Shown in pieces: positions 49,539 through 58,050 of a stretch of 64,000 bases of DNA. Below the pieces are notes generated by a model, which saw only the letters and a program-made list of their open reading frames with translations, was not told where the DNA came from and made no database searches. Position 1 is the stretch's first letter. Each line of letters starts with the position of its first letter. The position numbers and the translations under genes are program-made. The stretch covers positions 1-64,000 of the forward strand of contig CAMYMG010000102.1 of assembly GCA_947259295.1 (NCBI GenBank), given 5' to 3'. The stretch comes from an uncultured Rhizobiaceae bacterium (GTDB lineage: Bacteria > Pseudomonadota > Alphaproteobacteria > Rhizobiales > Rhizobiaceae).

Positions 49539-50327
49539 ATGATCGAAGCCCTAGGCGTCACTGCATCCATAGGCGGCAGACCGATCATTGCCGACATCGA
49601 CATATCGGCGCCGGCCGGCGAGGTGACCGCGATCGTAGGTCCCAACGGTTCGGGCAAGACCACTCTCTTGAGGACGCTATCCGGCGATCTGCGGAGTAGC
49701 GGCACGATCACGATCAATGGCCGCGACATCGCGGGCATTAAGCCCTGGCAGGCTGCCACTCTGCGCGCCGTGCTGCCGCAGGCGACTGTCCTTTCCTTCC
49801 CCTACACGGTGCGCGAAATCGTGAGGCTCGGGCTGCTTGGCGGTCGTTCCGGTGCGACTGAGGGCGACCGCGCGAATCTTCCCGATCGAGCGCTGGCACG
49901 CGTCGACCTCGAAGGCTTCGCGGGGCGGTTCTACCAGGAGCTCTCCGGTGGCGAACAGCAGCGCGTGCAACTCGCGCGCGTGCTATGCCAGGTCTGGTCG
50001 CCCGTCCTCGACGGCGAACCGCGCTACCTGTTGCTCGACGAGCCCGTGTCGAGCCTCGACATCAAGCACCAGCTGATCATCATGAACATCGCCCGCGACT
50101 TTGCGCGCCAGGGAGGCGGCGTGGTTGCGGTCCTGCACGATCTGAACCTCACCGCCATGTTCGCCGACAGGATCGCGGTGATGCGGCGTGGCCGGATAGC
50201 TGCCCTCGGCACGCCGCGCGAGGTGCTGACCGACGCGCTGGTCTCCGATGTCTTCGACTGCCCGTTGAAACTCGACACGCTGCCACCGGCTGGCACGCCC
50301 TTCCTGCTGCCGCAGGCGGCGATGTGA
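49539..50327 (+). CDS. hmuV: Haem ABC transporter ATPase HmuV
   Basis: A 262-residue ATPase with Walker A GPNGSGKTT (residues 34-42), the signature LSGGEQQRVQLARVL, Walker B YLLLDEPVSSLD and H-loop VLHDLNL. The insert VWSPVLDGEPRYLLLDEP, with an extra stretch before Walker B, is characteristic of HmuV-type haem ATPases. It drives HmuU. ATG 49539 lies 8 bp after the hmuU stop, and no ribosome site supports the longer frame. It is the last gene of the hmuPSTUV operon and converges on the amidohydrolase gene 38 bp away. Confidence 0.93.
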   Translation: MIEALGVTASIGGRPIIADIDISAPAGEVTAIVGPNGSGKTTLLRTLSGDLRSSGTITINGRDIAGIKPWQAATLRAVLPQATVLSFPYTVREIVRLGLLGGRSGATEGDRANLPDRALARVDLEGFAGRFYQELSGGEQQRVQLARVLCQVWSPVLDGEPRYLLLDEPVSSLDIKHQLIIMNIARDFARQGGGVVAVLHDLNLTAMFADRIAVMRRGRIAALGTPREVLTDALVSDVFDCPLKLDTLPPAGTPFLLPQAAM

Positions 50328-50365
50328 TCTGGCCGGATCGCCATTCCGCATACCTGCACATGGCA

Positions 50366-51613
50366 TCAGTGAGCGCCGGCGAGCCTGACCAGGGCATTGA
50401 GCATCAGTGCTGCCGCCTTCTCGATGTCGGACCAGTCGGTCCATTCCTGCGGCGCATGGCTGACGCCGCCGCGACTCGGCACGAAGATCAGCCCGGCCGG
50501 ACAAAGCTTTTGCATGGTCTGCGCGTCGTGGCCGGCACCCGATGGCATGTCGAGAGCCTGCAGCCCCAGATGGGTCGCCTCCTCAGCCAATAGCGCATGC
50601 AGCCCGGCGTCGAGACTGGCGGGGGGCAGCCAGCTCTTTTCCTCGATCGTGAAGTGTAGACGGTGAGTTTTGGCCGTGGTCGCGATCCCGTCCGAGACTG
50701 CATCGCGCAGACGTCGCATGACCTTTTCCGACGTGTCGCGGATGATGATCGAGAACGCGGCCGTACCCGGGATGGTGTGCGGGAAATTGGGGCCGAGCTC
50801 GACCTTGCCGATGGTGACCCGGCTCTGGTCACTGCCGTGGGCCGCAATCACGTCAGGGATGGCGGCCGCGAAGGCGGCAAGACCAGCAAACGCGTCCGCC
50901 CGCATGTCCATCGGGGTCGTCCCGGAGTGGTTGGCGACGCCCTCGAAACGGACCTGCATGTTGCACACCCCCGATATCGTGTTGACGATCCCGACCGGCA
51001 GTCCGGCCGATTCCAGAACGGGACCCTGTTCGATGTGAAGTTCGAGAAAGGCCGCGACCGATCCGGCGCGCCAGGCCGCGGCGAGCGCGCCGAAGGCATC
51101 GAGCCCGTGCCGCCGCATCGCCTCCACCAGGCTTTCGCCGTCGCTGTCGCGCGCCTGTCCAATCCAATCGCGCGTCACGCAGCCGGCAATTGTCTGCGAA
51201 CCGAGCATGCCGCCGAAACGGCCCTCTTCCTCGGCCGTTGCGACGACGACGACCGGCCGGGCCGGCTCAATGCCGGCCTGCTTCATGGCACGGACGCATT
51301 CCAGCGCGACGCAGGCGCCAAGCGATCCGTCGAAGGCGCCGCCTTCCGGCACCGTGTCAAGATGCGAGCCTGCCATGATGCAGGGAAGTTCGAGCGGCCC
51401 GAAGCGCCCGAAAACATTGTTTACCGCATCACGCGTGACCGTCAGCCCGTCTCTTTCCATCTCCGCCGCGAACCAGTCGCGCACCGCCATGTCCTCGCCT
51501 GAGTAGCCGATCCGGTTATAGCCGCCGGTCCTGGCGTTGAAGCCGAAGGCGTTGACCCCGTCGTGCAGGCGACGCAGCCGCGCCAAATCAATGCTGGGTC
51601 TGTCTTGCGTCAT
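50366..51613 (-). CDS. M20-family amidohydrolase (allantoate/N-carbamoyl-amino-acid type)
   Basis: A 415-residue zinc-dependent amidohydrolase of the peptidase M20 family, subgroup of N-carbamoyl-L-amino acid hydrolase and allantoate amidohydrolase. Metal ligands are visible in GSHLDTVPEGGAFDG (H, D), ATAEEEGRFG (E-E), LELHIEQGP (H) and the late SGAGHDAQTM (H). VANHSGTTPMDMRADA marks the dimerisation domain. ATG 51613 is used because the longer frame has no ribosome site; GGAGGAGGG lies a little further upstream than ideal. It is divergent from the peptide-type ABC operon, so it may cleave imported N-carbamoyl or amide compounds. Substrate is uncertain. Confidence 0.88.
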   Translation of the reverse strand: MTQDRPSIDLARLRRLHDGVNAFGFNARTGGYNRIGYSGEDMAVRDWFAAEMERDGLTVTRDAVNNVFGRFGPLELPCIMAGSHLDTVPEGGAFDGSLGACVALECVRAMKQAGIEPARPVVVVATAEEEGRFGGMLGSQTIAGCVTRDWIGQARDSDGESLVEAMRRHGLDAFGALAAAWRAGSVAAFLELHIEQGPVLESAGLPVGIVNTISGVCNMQVRFEGVANHSGTTPMDMRADAFAGLAAFAAAIPDVIAAHGSDQSRVTIGKVELGPNFPHTIPGTAAFSIIIRDTSEKVMRRLRDAVSDGIATTAKTHRLHFTIEEKSWLPPASLDAGLHALLAEEATHLGLQALDMPSGAGHDAQTMQKLCPAGLIFVPSRGGVSHAPQEWTDWSDIEKAAALMLNALVRLAGAH

Positions 51614-51748
51614 GGTGTGGTGCGCCCTCCTCCCGATAGCGGCTTGCAGGTCCTCCCAAGAGTGCACAAAAATTTATCATAATAAATACTTGCACTCTCT
51701 CAAATTCTACGAATTAATTGTCTTCCATCTGAAACGATGGAGATCGCC

Positions 51749-53305
51749 ATGAGAAGATTTCTGGCCGCCATGGCATTTGCGCTGCTCGCCTTTGCAGCGC
51801 CCGCCAATGCCCAGACACCCCCCAACGTGCTCGTTGTCGGCCAGATCGCCGAGCCGAAATCGCTCGACCCGCATGCGGTCACGGCGGTCAACGACTTCCG
51901 CATCCTGATGAATGTCTATGACGGGCTTGTGCGCTACAAGGACGGCACGCTCGAGGTCGAACCGGCGCTCGCCGAAAGCTGGACGATCTCGGACGACGGC
52001 ACGACCTACACGTTCAAGCTGCGCGACGGCGTGAAATTCCACGATGGCACGGCGTTCAACGCCGAGGCCGTGAAGTTCAACTTCGACCGCATGCTGGACG
52101 AGAACCATCCCGCGCACGACACCGGACCCTTCCCGCTGTCGTTCTTCTTCTCGTCGGTCGATACGGTGACTGCCGTCGACGAGCAGACGGTCGAGTTCAA
52201 GCTGAAGGAGCCCTATGCGCCCTTCCTGTCCAACCTCGCCTACCCGACCGGGCTGATCGTTTCGCCCGACGCGGTGACCAAGAACGGCAAGGACTTCGGC
52301 CGCAACCCTGCCGGCACGGGCGCCTACAAGTTCGCCGAGTGGGAGGCCAACGCCAAGGTGGTGGTGACCCGGAACGAGGACTACTGGGACGGCGCGCCGG
52401 CCCTCGAAGCCGTCATCTACAGGCCGATAACCGACGCCAATACGCGCATTGCAGAGATGTTGTCGGGCGGTCTGGACATCATGGTGGAAGTGCCGCCGGA
52501 CAGCCTGCAGCAGTTCCGCACCGACGACCAGTTCGTCGTCCACGAACAGGCCGGCCCGCACGTCTGGTTCCTGATCCTCAATACCAAGGAAGGCCCCTTC
52601 GCCAACAAGGCGGTACGCCAGGCTGCCAACTACGCCATCAACAAGAAGGCGCTGGTCGACAACATCCTGCAGGGCACCGCCGAAGTGGCGGCCGGCCCAA
52701 CGCCGCCCGCCTTCGCCTGGGCCTACAATGAGGATCTCGAACCCTATGCCTATGATCCCGACAAGGCCAAGGCGCTGCTCAAGGAGGCTGGCTACAACGG
52801 CGAGCCGGTGACCTTCTACGTCACCGAGGGCGGTTCCGGCATGCTCGACCCGATCGCCATGGGCACCGCCATCCAGGCCGACCTGAAGGCCGTCGGCATG
52901 GAGGTGAAGATCGAGACCTACGAGTGGAACACCTTCCTCGGCAAGGTCAATCCAGGCCTTGAGGGCAAGGCCGACATGGCCGAGATGGCGTGGATGACGA
53001 ACGACCCGGACACGCTGCCCTTCCTGGCGTTGCGGTCGGAAGCGATGCCCGACAAGGGCGGCTTCAATTCGGGCTACTATTCGAACCCGAAGGTCGACGA
53101 GCTTCTGGAGGCGGCCCGCCGCTCGACCGACCAGGCCGAACGCGCCAAGCTCTACAAGGAGATGCAGGCGCTGGTGCAGGAGGACGCGCCCTGGGTCTTC
53201 GTCGCCAACTGGAAGCAGAATGCGGTGACCAAGGCCTCGGTCGAGGGCTTCAAGCTGCAGCCCTCCTTCTTCCTCATGCTGCAGAAGGTTGCCAAGCCGC
53301 AATGA
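51749..53305 (+). CDS. Dipeptide-type ABC transporter substrate-binding protein (DppA/OppA family 5)
   Basis: A 518-residue family 5 binding protein with a signal peptide (residues 1-23, ...APANA-QTP). Landmarks are IAEPKSLDPHAVTAVNDFRI, LAESWTISDDGTTYTFKLRD, VKFHDGTAFNAEAVKFNFDR and PAGTGAYKFAEW, all typical of DppA/OppA. It binds peptides or other amide-bearing solutes. ATG 51737 overlaps the GGAG ribosome site, so ATG 51749 with correct spacing is preferred. It begins the operon with the DppB-type permease, the permease-ATPase fusion and the second ATPase. The divergent M20 hydrolase suggests a non-standard amide substrate. Confidence 0.92.
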   Translation: MRRFLAAMAFALLAFAAPANAQTPPNVLVVGQIAEPKSLDPHAVTAVNDFRILMNVYDGLVRYKDGTLEVEPALAESWTISDDGTTYTFKLRDGVKFHDGTAFNAEAVKFNFDRMLDENHPAHDTGPFPLSFFFSSVDTVTAVDEQTVEFKLKEPYAPFLSNLAYPTGLIVSPDAVTKNGKDFGRNPAGTGAYKFAEWEANAKVVVTRNEDYWDGAPALEAVIYRPITDANTRIAEMLSGGLDIMVEVPPDSLQQFRTDDQFVVHEQAGPHVWFLILNTKEGPFANKAVRQAANYAINKKALVDNILQGTAEVAAGPTPPAFAWAYNEDLEPYAYDPDKAKALLKEAGYNGEPVTFYVTEGGSGMLDPIAMGTAIQADLKAVGMEVKIETYEWNTFLGKVNPGLEGKADMAEMAWMTNDPDTLPFLALRSEAMPDKGGFNSGYYSNPKVDELLEAARRSTDQAERAKLYKEMQALVQEDAPWVFVANWKQNAVTKASVEGFKLQPSFFLMLQKVAKPQ

Positions 53306-53316
53306 CTTCCAAACGG

Positions 53317-53336
53317 CGCCGGGACATGTTCCGGCG
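53317..53336 (+). other. Stem-loop between binding-protein and permease genes of the Dpp operon
   Basis: CGCCGGGACATGTTCCGGCG is an almost perfect palindrome (one G-U pair in RNA), 11 bp after the binding-protein stop and 30 bp before the permease start. There is no T-run. It likely stabilises the binding-protein message. Confidence 0.5.
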
Positions 53337-53366
53337 TCGCTCTGAAGCACGCGAGAAAGACGCTTC

Positions 53367-54311
53367 TTGACCGCCTACATCGCCAAACGACTGCTGGCCG
53401 CCATCCCGGTTATCTTCGGGCTGACCATCATCGTCTTCCTCATCATGGCGATGATCCCCGGCGACCCGGCGACCGCCATTCTGGGGTCTTATGCGACGCC
53501 GGAGAATGTCGAGAAGCTGAACCGGGATCTCGGCCTCGACAAGCCGCTCTTGCAGCAATACGTCATCTGGCTGACCAATTTGACGCACGGTGACTTCGGC
53601 CGCTCCTACACAATGAATCGGCCGGTGCTTGACGAGGTGCTGGAGCGCTTCTCGGCGACTTTGATCCTAGCCGGGACGTCGCTCGTCCTGTGCTCCATCG
53701 TCGGGCTGCTGGCGGGGATCGTCTCGGCCGTGCGTCAGTTTTCATGGGTCGACAAGTCGATCACCTTCGTCGTTCTCATCGGTATCTCGGTGCCCTCCTT
53801 CTGGCTCGGGCTGCTGCTCATCCTCGTCTTTGCTGTGAACCTTCAATGGTTTCCGGCATCGGGCATGTATGCCATCTACGGCGGCGGCGACCTGCCGGAC
53901 CTGCTGCACCACCTGTTCCTGCCGGCCCTCACATTGGCCGTCGTGGCGACCGGCGTCATCGCCAGGCTCACCCGTACGGCGATGCTCGAGGTCCTGCGCC
54001 AGGACTATATCCGCACCGCACGCGCCAAGGGCGTGACCGAAAACCGCGTCATCTATCGCCACGCATTCAAGTCGGCGCTGGTCACCGTCATCCCGGTGAT
54101 CGGCATCCAGGCCGGCTTCGTCCTCGGCGGCGCCGTCTATATCGAAACCGTCTTCCAGTGGCCCGGTATCGGCTCGATGCTGGTCAAGGCCATCTCGACG
54201 CGCGACCTGCTGCTCGTCCAGGGCGGCGTGCTCGTTGTCGCCACGGCCTATGTGCTGTTCAATCTGGCCGCCGACGTGGCGCAGACCTTGCTCGACCCGA
54301 GGCTGCGCTGA
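53367..54311 (+). CDS. Dipeptide-type ABC transporter permease (DppB family)
   Basis: A 314-residue permease with six helices. It shows YIAKRLLAAIPVIFGLTIIV at the N-terminus (typical DppB start), DLGLDKPLLQQYVIWLTNL with GDFGRSY, and the EAA loop DYIRTARAKGVTENRVIYRH. It begins at TTG 53367 with GAGAAAGA a few bases upstream. Its stop overlaps the start of the fused permease-ATPase gene (TGATG at 54309-54313). It forms the membrane channel with the DppC part of that fusion. Confidence 0.88.
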   Translation: MTAYIAKRLLAAIPVIFGLTIIVFLIMAMIPGDPATAILGSYATPENVEKLNRDLGLDKPLLQQYVIWLTNLTHGDFGRSYTMNRPVLDEVLERFSATLILAGTSLVLCSIVGLLAGIVSAVRQFSWVDKSITFVVLIGISVPSFWLGLLLILVFAVNLQWFPASGMYAIYGGGDLPDLLHHLFLPALTLAVVATGVIARLTRTAMLEVLRQDYIRTARAKGVTENRVIYRHAFKSALVTVIPVIGIQAGFVLGGAVYIETVFQWPGIGSMLVKAISTRDLLLVQGGVLVVATAYVLFNLAADVAQTLLDPRLR

Positions 54312-56242
54312 TGGCAGAAGTCGTGGCAACGCAACCCGCCGGCCGGCGGTCAGGCCGCCCGGACAGCCTGCGCCTGCTGCTCAACAACAGCCTTGCGACC
54401 GCCGGGCTGATCGTCTTCGGGCTGATCGTGTTGGTCGCGCTCGCGGCGCCTCTTCTGCCGCTTCCCGATCCCGACATGACCGAGCCCGCCAATCGACTGA
54501 TCCGGCCATTCGAGGCGGGGCACCTGCTCGGCACCGATGCGCTCGGGCGCGACATCCTTTCCAGGCTTGTCTGGGGCACCCGCGTCAGCCTCGCGGTCGG
54601 CCTGTCGGCAACCCTGATCGCCGCGTTCTTCGGCTCGCTGATCGGCCTGGTCGCCGGCTATGCCGGTGGACGGGTCGACACGCTGCTGATGCGCGGCATC
54701 GACATGGTGATGGCCTTTCCCTACATCCTGCTGGCGCTCGCCATCGTCGCGGTGCTTGGCCCCGGCCTGCTCAACGCGCTCTATGCGATCGCCGTGGTCA
54801 ACATCCCCTTCTTCGCCCGAAACATCCGCGGCATCTCGCTCGGCGTTTCGCGGCGCGAATTCGTCGACGCGGCGCGTCTTTCCGGCAAGTCCCATACGCA
54901 GATCCTGTTCGTCGAGGTGCTGCCCAATGTCCTGCCGGTCATCATCATCACCATGTCGACCACCATCGGCTGGATGATTCTCGAAACCGCCGGTCTGTCC
55001 TTTCTTGGGCTCGGTGCGCAGCCGCCTCAGGCCGACCTCGGCTCGATGCTGGGCGACGGACGCAAGATCCTGTTCACCGCCCCGCATGTCTCTATCGTGC
55101 CCGGCCTGATGATCTTCGCGCTGGTGATGAGCATCAACCTGCTCGGCGACGGCGTGCGTGACGTGCTCGACCCGCGCCTGAAATCCGGTGCGCTGACGCG
55201 CCCGGTGGCGCGCACCGCGGTGATGCGTGAAAAGCAGCCTGCCGCTGCTGCAATAGAGGGCGCCGTGCTCGACGTGCGTGGCCTGCGCACCGAATTCCAC
55301 ATCGGCGGCGAGGTCTACAAGGCGGTTGGTGGTGTCGATCTCCATGTCGGCCGCGGCGAGTGTCTTGGTATTGTCGGCGAATCCGGCTCCGGCAAGTCGG
55401 TCACCGCCATGTCGATCATGGGACTGGTGCCGACGCCGCCCGGACGCATCGTCGGCGGTGCCGCGATGCTTGGCGACGAGGACCTCTTTGCCGCTTCGGA
55501 CGAACGCATCCGTCAGTTGCGCGGCGCGGCGGTCAGCCACGTCTTTCAGGATCCCCTGTCGACGTTGCATCCGCTGTTTACGGTCGGCGACCAGCTGGTC
55601 GAGGCGATCCAGGCACACCAGCCGCTATCGAAGTCCGACGCGTCGGCAAAGGCCGCCGACCTGCTCAAGATGGTCCGCATTCCCAACCCCGCCGAGCGCC
55701 TAAACGCCTATCCGCATGAACTATCCGGCGGCATGCGCCAGCGGGTCTGCATCGCCATGGCGCTCGCCAACGATGCGCAGATCATCATTGCCGACGAGCC
55801 GACGACGGCACTGGACGTCACGGTGCAAGCGCAGGTGCTGGCGCTGCTCGACACGCTGCGCCGCGAACGCGACACCGGCATCCTGTTCATCACGCATGAC
55901 TTCGGCGTCGTCTCGGCCATCTGCGACCGGGTTGCCGTCATGTATGCCGGCAAGTTCGTCGAGACCGGCAGCACGGACGAGATCCTCTCTTCGCCTGCCC
56001 ATCCATACACCGCCAAGCTGATCGACTGTGTCCCCGTGCTCGGACAGCCCGAACGGCGATTGGACGCGATCGCGGGCCGGCCGCCGGTGGTCAACAGATT
56101 GCCGGTCGGCTGTGCGTTTGCCGAGCGCTGTCCGCGGGTCGAGGCCGACTGCCGCGCGGGGCCGATCCCGCTGATGGAGTTCAGACCCGGGCGTGCGGCG
56201 CGCTGCATCCACCCGTTGATCGCGGGAGAGCCCTATGTCTGA
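54311..56242 (+). CDS. Fused peptide ABC permease (DppC) and ATPase (DppD)
   Basis: A 643-residue single polypeptide. Residues 1-291 are a complete DppC-type permease (LLGTDALGRDILSRLVWGTR, EAA loop RREFVDAARLSGKSHTQILF, end LDPRLKSG). Residues 292-316 are a linker, and 317-643 a complete DppD-type ATPase with Walker A GESGSGKS (356-363), signature LSGGMRQRVCIAMAL, Walker B IIIADEPTTALD, H-loop FITHD and the C-terminal cysteine motif CAFAERCPRVEADC. The reading frame is uninterrupted with no ribosome site at the junction; ATG 55223 is the only internal candidate. Such fusions occur in some actinobacteria and rhizobia. ATG 54311 overlaps the DppB stop. Confidence 0.9.
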   Translation: MAEVVATQPAGRRSGRPDSLRLLLNNSLATAGLIVFGLIVLVALAAPLLPLPDPDMTEPANRLIRPFEAGHLLGTDALGRDILSRLVWGTRVSLAVGLSATLIAAFFGSLIGLVAGYAGGRVDTLLMRGIDMVMAFPYILLALAIVAVLGPGLLNALYAIAVVNIPFFARNIRGISLGVSRREFVDAARLSGKSHTQILFVEVLPNVLPVIIITMSTTIGWMILETAGLSFLGLGAQPPQADLGSMLGDGRKILFTAPHVSIVPGLMIFALVMSINLLGDGVRDVLDPRLKSGALTRPVARTAVMREKQPAAAAIEGAVLDVRGLRTEFHIGGEVYKAVGGVDLHVGRGECLGIVGESGSGKSVTAMSIMGLVPTPPGRIVGGAAMLGDEDLFAASDERIRQLRGAAVSHVFQDPLSTLHPLFTVGDQLVEAIQAHQPLSKSDASAKAADLLKMVRIPNPAERLNAYPHELSGGMRQRVCIAMALANDAQIIIADEPTTALDVTVQAQVLALLDTLRRERDTGILFITHDFGVVSAICDRVAVMYAGKFVETGSTDEILSSPAHPYTAKLIDCVPVLGQPERRLDAIAGRPPVVNRLPVGCAFAERCPRVEADCRAGPIPLMEFRPGRAARCIHPLIAGEPYV

Positions 56243-57218
56243 GGAGACCTTGTTGAAGGTGGAGCGGGCCGAGCGTGTCTTCGGCGGCGGGCGTACGATC
56301 TTCGGCAGGCCGAAGCCCGGCGTACACGCCGTGCAGGACCTGTCGATCGAGGTACGGCGCGGCGAGACGCTCGGGGTGGTGGGGGAATCTGGCTGCGGCA
56401 AGTCCACGCTCGCGCGCATGATCGTCGGCCTCGACAGGCCGACCGGCGGCCGCATCCTGTTCGAGGGACGCGACCTCGCCGCAGAGGCAGGCAAGGATTT
56501 GCGCCGACTGTCGCGCGACGTACAGTACGTCTTCCAGGACCCGGTCGCCTCGCTCAATCCGCGCAAGACGGTGCGTACGATTCTCGAGGCGCCCCTCATT
56601 CATCTTCTCGAGCTCGATCGGGAGGCGCGGTCAACGCGCCTTTCCGAACTGATGGACGCCGTCAACCTCGCGCCCGAGTTCCTCGACCGCTATCCGCACG
56701 AATTCTCTGGCGGACAGGCACAGCGCATCGGCATCGCCCGGGCGCTGGCCGCCGACCCTAAGCTCATCGTGCTCGACGAGCCGGTCTCGGCACTCGACGT
56801 CTCCATCCAGGCCCAGGTACTCAACATTCTCGACGGCCTGAAGAAACGTTTCGGGCTGACCTATGTCTTCATCAGCCACGACCTGTCGGTCGTCGAAAGC
56901 GTCAGCGACCGCGTGGCGGTGATGTATTTCGGCCGCGTCGTCGAGATCGGATCGAGCCGCGCCGTGTTCGGTAGGCCGCGCCATCCCTACACGCATCTCC
57001 TGCTCAACTCCGCGCCGGCGCCCGGCCGCAGGTCGCTGGCGGCGGAGGACGCCGAGACCGAACTGCCCGACCCCTACGATCCGCCGCCGGGCTGCGCCTT
57101 CTACGCCCGTTGCCCGAGGCGCACCGACACGTGTAATGCGGTAGTGCCGGCGTTGGAGGGGTTTGCCGGCGAAGAGGCACACCAGGCCGCTTGTTTTCAC
57201 CCCCACGGAGACAGGTGA
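56235..57218 (+). CDS. Dipeptide-type ABC transporter ATPase (DppF family)
   Basis: A 327-residue ATPase with Walker A GESGCGKST (about residues 56-64), signature FSGGQAQRIGIARAL, Walker B LIVLDEPVSALD, H-loop FISHDLS and the C-terminal CAFYARCPRRTDTC cysteine motif typical of DppF/OppF, which can hold an iron-sulfur cluster in some relatives. It pairs with the DppD half of the fusion protein as the second ATPase. Its ATG overlaps the end of the fusion gene by 8 bp, so translation is coupled. It is followed immediately by the FadR regulator. Confidence 0.92.
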   Translation: MSEETLLKVERAERVFGGGRTIFGRPKPGVHAVQDLSIEVRRGETLGVVGESGCGKSTLARMIVGLDRPTGGRILFEGRDLAAEAGKDLRRLSRDVQYVFQDPVASLNPRKTVRTILEAPLIHLLELDREARSTRLSELMDAVNLAPEFLDRYPHEFSGGQAQRIGIARALAADPKLIVLDEPVSALDVSIQAQVLNILDGLKKRFGLTYVFISHDLSVVESVSDRVAVMYFGRVVEIGSSRAVFGRPRHPYTHLLLNSAPAPGRRSLAAEDAETELPDPYDPPPGCAFYARCPRRTDTCNAVVPALEGFAGEEAHQAACFHPHGDR

Positions 57219-57223
57219 CAGGA

Positions 57224-58015
57224 ATGGGGGAGGCGGACAATGGCCTGCCGGTACCGGCGCTCGATCCGCACGCCGGCAAGCGCCGTAAGCGGCCGGACAT
57301 CATAGCTGATTCCATCCGCGATCGGCTGATGGCCGCCGGGCTCGCGCCGGGCAAGCGGGTACCGGCCGAATGGCTCAGTCCCGAGCACCTCGGCGTTTCG
57401 CGCGGCACATTGCGCGAAGCTCTGAAAATCCTTGAATTCCAGGGGCTGATCGCCAGCAAGACAGGGCCCGGCGGCGGCTCCTTCGTGGCGTCCATCGACC
57501 CGGACAATGCCATCCGCATCCTCGACAACCTCTTTCTGTTCGAACCGCCGTCGATTGCCGATATCTATGCCATACGCAAGCTCGTCGAACCCGAACTGGC
57601 CGCCACGGCAGCGACGGACTCCCTTTCGGAGGAGGCGTTCCGGACGCTGCAGGCAACAATCCGGCTCTACGAGGTCGAGCCGAGCTCGAGCGAGGACGAA
57701 TACCGCCAGCGGTTGGCCGAACTCGACTTCCATGCCGAACTCGCGCGCAACAGCTCCAACCGCCTGCTGGGGTTCGTCGCCATCTTCCTGCTCAGCCTGC
57801 TGCGCGACATGACCGTGTGCCGCGAGATCTACCAGCTCTCCAATCCGCAGCTGCGCGAAGTCGGCTTGCACTATCAAGTCCGCCTGCTGCGTGCGATCAA
57901 GAGGGGCGATGCCGAGGCAGCGCGGCAGATCATGCATGACCACATGACCGAGGCCGAGGCATACATGCTGAAGAGTGCGGCGACACGCCAGCGCCCCAAA
58001 GCCGAAGATTCGTAA
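57224..58015 (+). CDS. GntR-family regulator, FadR subfamily, of the peptide-type operon
   Basis: A 263-residue regulator with a GntR winged helix (about residues 20-90; LGVSRGTLREALKILEFQGL) and an FCD effector domain (DIYAIRKLVEPELAATAA, AELDFHAELARNSSN with D and H ligands, DHMTEAEAYML). It is the last gene of the Dpp-type operon. Two starts are possible: GTG 57215, which overlaps the DppF stop (GTGA) with GGAG close by, and ATG 57224, which has AGGTGA five bases upstream; ATG is used here. Being encoded inside the operon it probably autoregulates import and the divergent amidohydrolase. Confidence 0.87.
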   Translation: MGEADNGLPVPALDPHAGKRRKRPDIIADSIRDRLMAAGLAPGKRVPAEWLSPEHLGVSRGTLREALKILEFQGLIASKTGPGGGSFVASIDPDNAIRILDNLFLFEPPSIADIYAIRKLVEPELAATAATDSLSEEAFRTLQATIRLYEVEPSSSEDEYRQRLAELDFHAELARNSSNRLLGFVAIFLLSLLRDMTVCREIYQLSNPQLREVGLHYQVRLLRAIKRGDAEAARQIMHDHMTEAEAYMLKSAATRQRPKAEDS

Positions 58016-58050
58016 GCCGGGGTGCCGGCCGCAAACGCGGTGAGCCGTAT

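Noticed and set aside
53690-54310. N-terminal extension of the fused permease-ATPase frame into the preceding permease gene
   Set aside because: The extra frame is out of phase with the DppB-type gene, lacks membrane-helix character and has no ribosome site. ATG 54311 overlapping the stop is the natural start.
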